Assembly (NCBI RefSeq): GCF_030272615.1
Contig: NC_081407.1
Coordinates: forward strand, 154,455,548-154,519,547
Direction of reading: 5' to 3'
Source: Cryptomeria japonica
Taxonomy: Eukaryota; Streptophyta; Pinopsida; Cupressales; Cupressaceae
Length of the DNA: 64,000 nt
The position numbers and the translations under genes are program-made. Each line of letters starts with the position of its first letter. The first letter of the stretch is position 1. Of the stretch, positions 60,854 through 64,000 are shown piece by piece. Under the pieces are notes generated by a model. The model did no database searches. It was not told the DNA's origin and worked only from the letters and a program-made list of their open reading frames with translations.

Positions 60854-63523
60854 TCAAAGAGCAATCATTTTGAAGACTACTAACTTTTGAATGTTTTAAT
60901 TGACACACAGGTCATTCTCTTGCATTTTTCTTCTCAATTTAGCACCTTCGCAAATTGATACTTTAACGCTATTGTCTATAATGTTGCTCTTTCATGTTAA
61001 ATAGCACTTCTGTTTTCACACAGAGTAGAGCTATTGTAACAAAGAGTTGTAAGAAAATTCCTTGTAACCGAAAACCAAAAATTTTAGGCTTGTAGAAGCC
61101 CACCAAAACATGCAGATTTTTCTAACTAATTATCTTTTGTGCAGGTTTTAACTAACCCCTACAATAGCATTATTTTTAGCAATTTTAGCTTAGGAAATAA
61201 ATTTGTTCATATTACTAACTTTGTCTTTCAAGTTAGGATAAAATAAATTCATTTTCCTTTTGGGTTAAAATCAACTACACTTTCATTTGGAGTTTTAAAA
61301 AGAACCATATCTTTCGTTTGGAGCTCTAAAAAAGAATCACACTTGTTCAAAGTTAAAAAGAATCACAAAAACAAACACGCAAATTTTTTTGTTGCAAAGT
61401 TAGGAACAAATTCTTTTGGAGCTTAAAACCAACAAGGCAAATTTTATTTCTTGCATCAAGATAAAACTTACAATCCACACTTCCATTTTTGGTGCAAATA
61501 AAATTCACAATCAACTTGTCTCATTTTTAAAGCAATTTTACTTCATGCAAACGTGTTTTTCATTAAGTTGACCACGATTTTCAAATTCTAGTTTACTCCA
61601 ACAATTGCCTTTGAAAATTAAAAAGAACACCATGATTGTTGGAGCAACATCTCCAAATAGATAGAAAATCATTGCGATGACAAATTAAAAGGAACAAGTG
61701 AATTTTGTGTTTGGCACACTTGTGCAAAAGAGTTGGTCGAGTGGTCCTACCTCTAACACACACTATCCTCTCCCTTGGCTCTCGTGGTCCTAGGTGCAAG
61801 AGAAAAGTGTTAGTAACGCTCAAATTTTATCTTTTTAAGAGAGGCCTGCCAAGGGATCGATACTCTTGGGAACGACCTCGAGCGGTAAATCCTTCGAGCC
61901 GCTATAGAAATCAGGTGAGAGCGAAAGCTGTAGCCTTGGGTATAGCTGTTCCTACAGTGTAACTGGCCGAAAGGACAAATGGGCCCCACCACCAGTTACA
62001 AGGCTCTTAAGTGAGTCACTACAGAATGAACTTATGTCCAAAGCCATCGAACATGACTAAACACCTTTAAGTAGTAGCCCACCCGTTCTATTGATTGAGG
62101 ATATTTGAGATATAATTTAGTGCAAGAGCATAGATGGTTTTGCTCCCAAGATACTCACCATACATATTTCCTTGAGTAGAAACATAACTTTTTGAAAAGT
62201 CACTTGTGGCTTGATAAAAGTGGTGACTCCCCCATCATAGGGATCATCTATTTGTTATGCTCATGCAAGACTTAGTATATCACATCTTTACCTGCCACGG
62301 CGGGATTCATAAGGTATGTAGTACCAAAGTCGAAGAAATATCAAGATGTGGGCTAAATTTATCACAACTGGCCATTTGACCTTAGGGATAAAAAGTGTTT
62401 GAAGTGTGTTCGTTTTACAGACCTAGTGCAAATTGAGCCGACTTCAGGCTTTGGAAATACACTTTAAAATAAATCTAAAAGAAGGGTCAGAAACAAGTCC
62501 AAGGATTGGGTTAATCTAGACCCATACTCATTTGTGCCTTTGAGGCTACAATTTTGTGTTTGTGTTCTTGCTTTGTTTTCTTGTCAAAGAAAAATCAGAA
62601 AATCAATCCCAAAAACAAAGTATTCATCCAACATTTATCAACACAACCACAAATACCAAAAACAAAGTGCAAACAACACAGAGTCACAACTTTTATGACC
62701 ATTCTTCACATCTTGCGAAAGAAGAAGTGTCATCAGAATATCAACTTGAAAAGGAGACCATTGAGCTCAAAGGCTTTAATCAAAAGGAAGAAATTCTTCT
62801 ATCTCAATAGACAAATCTTTGTCTCACATAGAGTCTTTCTACATCGTATGCGTCTATACCTTCAAGGTAAAACAAACGAGTTTGATTCAGAATCATTGAA
62901 CAGCAGAGCTTTTATGCAATATAGAGCTCTGAGTTATCACAAAAATCAAGGAGGAAAGATTAATCCCAACTTCTTCCCAAACATCTGTATCACCTACAAC
63001 ACAAACTCGAGAAGTGCCACCAACGCCCGAAAGGGAAGAGATAGAGTTTGTCCCATTTGTAACACAAAGTTTTTATTGAAGTTGAAAACATTTTCATCCA
63101 TCATCTCACTCATACATCATCACTTCATCATCAATCCGTCCCAACTCTCAAAACATTAAGAGGTTCTTGTCCCAAGTTCTCTTTTAGATATTGCTTGAAA
63201 TCAAACACATCACATCACTTTTTAGATTGTTTCTACATCTAGGATAAGCTCATCCTAAGAGACACATCTATGCAGGTTAAAACTAGTTCATGAGTGAATT
63301 CTCTCATTGCTAGGTAGTCAAAATCTGTAACACATCTCAGATTTCTCTACACCTTATCACATCAAATCTTATCAAAACAAACAAGCAATTCAAAGAAGGA
63401 ATTTCGGTTACATTTACCTTAAAGTGCTAGAGATCCCCATACAATACAAATCACCAATCATCAATATTTCATCAATAACTCATCATCATCTTCAATCAAT
63501 TTCAACACAAACTTACAAACAAA
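60854..63523 (+). other. Element E untranslated leader
   Basis: A long leader of 2.67 kb before the gag ATG. It includes a GC-richer block at about 61850-62060 and another near 62290-62345. Overlapping short frames near 62554-63159 lack a domain and are in different frames from gag, so they are not called. Confidence 0.55.
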
Positions 63524-64000
63524 ATGGCTCAAACCCAATCGCGATCAAGGCAACAAGAAATAGAAATTGAGGAAGAAGAAGACAACCTCAATGAATTTCA
63601 AGAAGCACTTGGAGGAACTGTAACTGATGAAAACCCAAGTACTCCCACTCCTTCAACAATCGAAAGGGCTCAGCATAACCCTCACTTCAATAGATTATTT
63701 GATGAAATATTAAGGAGGAATGCGGATGCTCACTTCTTAAAACTCGCTCAAGAAGGAGCCAAACTCCCCTCGGACTTTGATCTTGCCCAATTAAGACAAG
63801 CATCAGAAAGACAAAGTCGCCATGAGGAGGAAAGGGATAGAAATCACATCAGATATAACATTCCTCGAGGTAACCCACCACCTCCTCCTCCAAATGAAAT
63901 AGAGATGTTGCGGCAACAAGTCGAGAATCTCGCCCAACAACTTCATAGTGGTGTTAAGACCAATCAATTCTCACTTAACGACATCTGTCCCTATCCTTTT
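63524..64000 (+). CDS. Element E gag, N-terminal part (open at window edge)
   Basis: The ATG at 63524, in the context ACAAAATGG, opens MAQTQSRSRQQEIEIEEEED and stays open for 159 codons to the end of the window without a stop. The acidic N-terminus is followed by HFNRLFDEILRRNADAHF, a charged helical segment, a Pro-run (GNPPPPPP) and MLRQQVENLAQQL, a short coiled coil. It then reaches FSLNDICPYPF, the start of the conserved Gypsy gag domain. It would form the particle shell. The rest of gag and pol lie beyond the window. Confidence 0.8.
   Translation, partial: MAQTQSRSRQQEIEIEEEEDNLNEFQEALGGTVTDENPSTPTPSTIERAQHNPHFNRLFDEILRRNADAHFLKLAQEGAKLPSDFDLAQLRQASERQSRHEEERDRNHIRYNIPRGNPPPPPPNEIEMLRQQVENLAQQLHSGVKTNQFSLNDICPYPF

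Larger units (their letters stand above)
58893..64000 (+). mobile_element. LTR retrotransposon E (Gypsy-like gag), 5' part
   Basis: An LTR of about 1.94 kb, primer site, leader of 2.7 kb and a gag gene open to the window end. Pol lies outside, so superfamily is judged from the gag motif NDICPYPF, like that of plant Gypsy gag proteins, and from the long leader. It is the only element here with an uninterrupted coding frame, so it is probably the youngest. Confidence 0.75.

Noticed and set aside
62554-63159. 201-codon frame in the element E leader
   Set aside because: Overlapped by another frame, rich in Lys/Ser/His with no domain, and not in frame with gag; likely chance in an unusually long leader.

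Overview
This is a plant nuclear window, most likely from a conifer. Gene density is very low, retroelements are old and deeply nested, and coding remnants are riddled with TAG stops. The left edge carries a Penelope-like element with a GIY-YIG endonuclease, a type known among plants from conifers (the 'Dryad' elements). The species assignment is inference. Only one convincing host gene is intact: a CC-type (ROXY) glutaredoxin at 4995-5414 on the minus strand.

Layout. 1-1650: 3' part of a Penelope-like element, a large inverted microsatellite and a decayed hammerhead-like motif. 1690-12683: non-TE or unassigned sequence around the glutaredoxin gene, including tandem repeats downstream of it, AT-rich duplicated sequence, and a GC-richer island at 9.24-10.36 kb with ACGT-core and telo-box motifs.

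12684-54400 is a stack of insertions that can be taken apart by target-site duplications (TSDs). A plus-strand Copia element (called C here; body 51183-54400, probable 5' LTR starting at 12684) is split by a minus-strand Copia element (A; 13003-50717, TSD AAGGA). The left LTR of A is split by a full-length LINE (LINE-1; 13312-37565, 13-bp TSD). The RNase H region of that LINE is split by about 1.3 kb of LTR-like sequence, which is split in turn by a 17.2-kb CACTA (En/Spm-like) DNA transposon (19429-36625, TSD GAT). The integrase of Copia A is split by a solo LTR (41195-47632), which is split by a 5'-truncated LINE (LINE-2; 41215-46285, 14-bp TSD).

The CACTA element holds minus-strand TNP2-type and TnpA-like transposase genes. 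It also has two cargoes on the opposite strand: a large unrecognised gene behind a 477-bp tandem duplication, and a fragment of a PPR gene.

54395-64000: an LTR-like fragment, then a Copia element (D) with an LTR and a four-zinc-knuckle gag but no visible pol. Next is an unrecognised ORF with a LINE-like 3' tail, then an LTR element (E) with a long leader and a gag reading frame that is open to the window edge. E is the least decayed element here.

Most promising leads: the degraded hammerhead-like motif of the Penelope-like element, the double-cargo CACTA, and a recurring class of transposon-borne proteins (21.7, 42.9 and 57.7 kb). Two of these proteins sit directly in front of LINE-type 3' ends.
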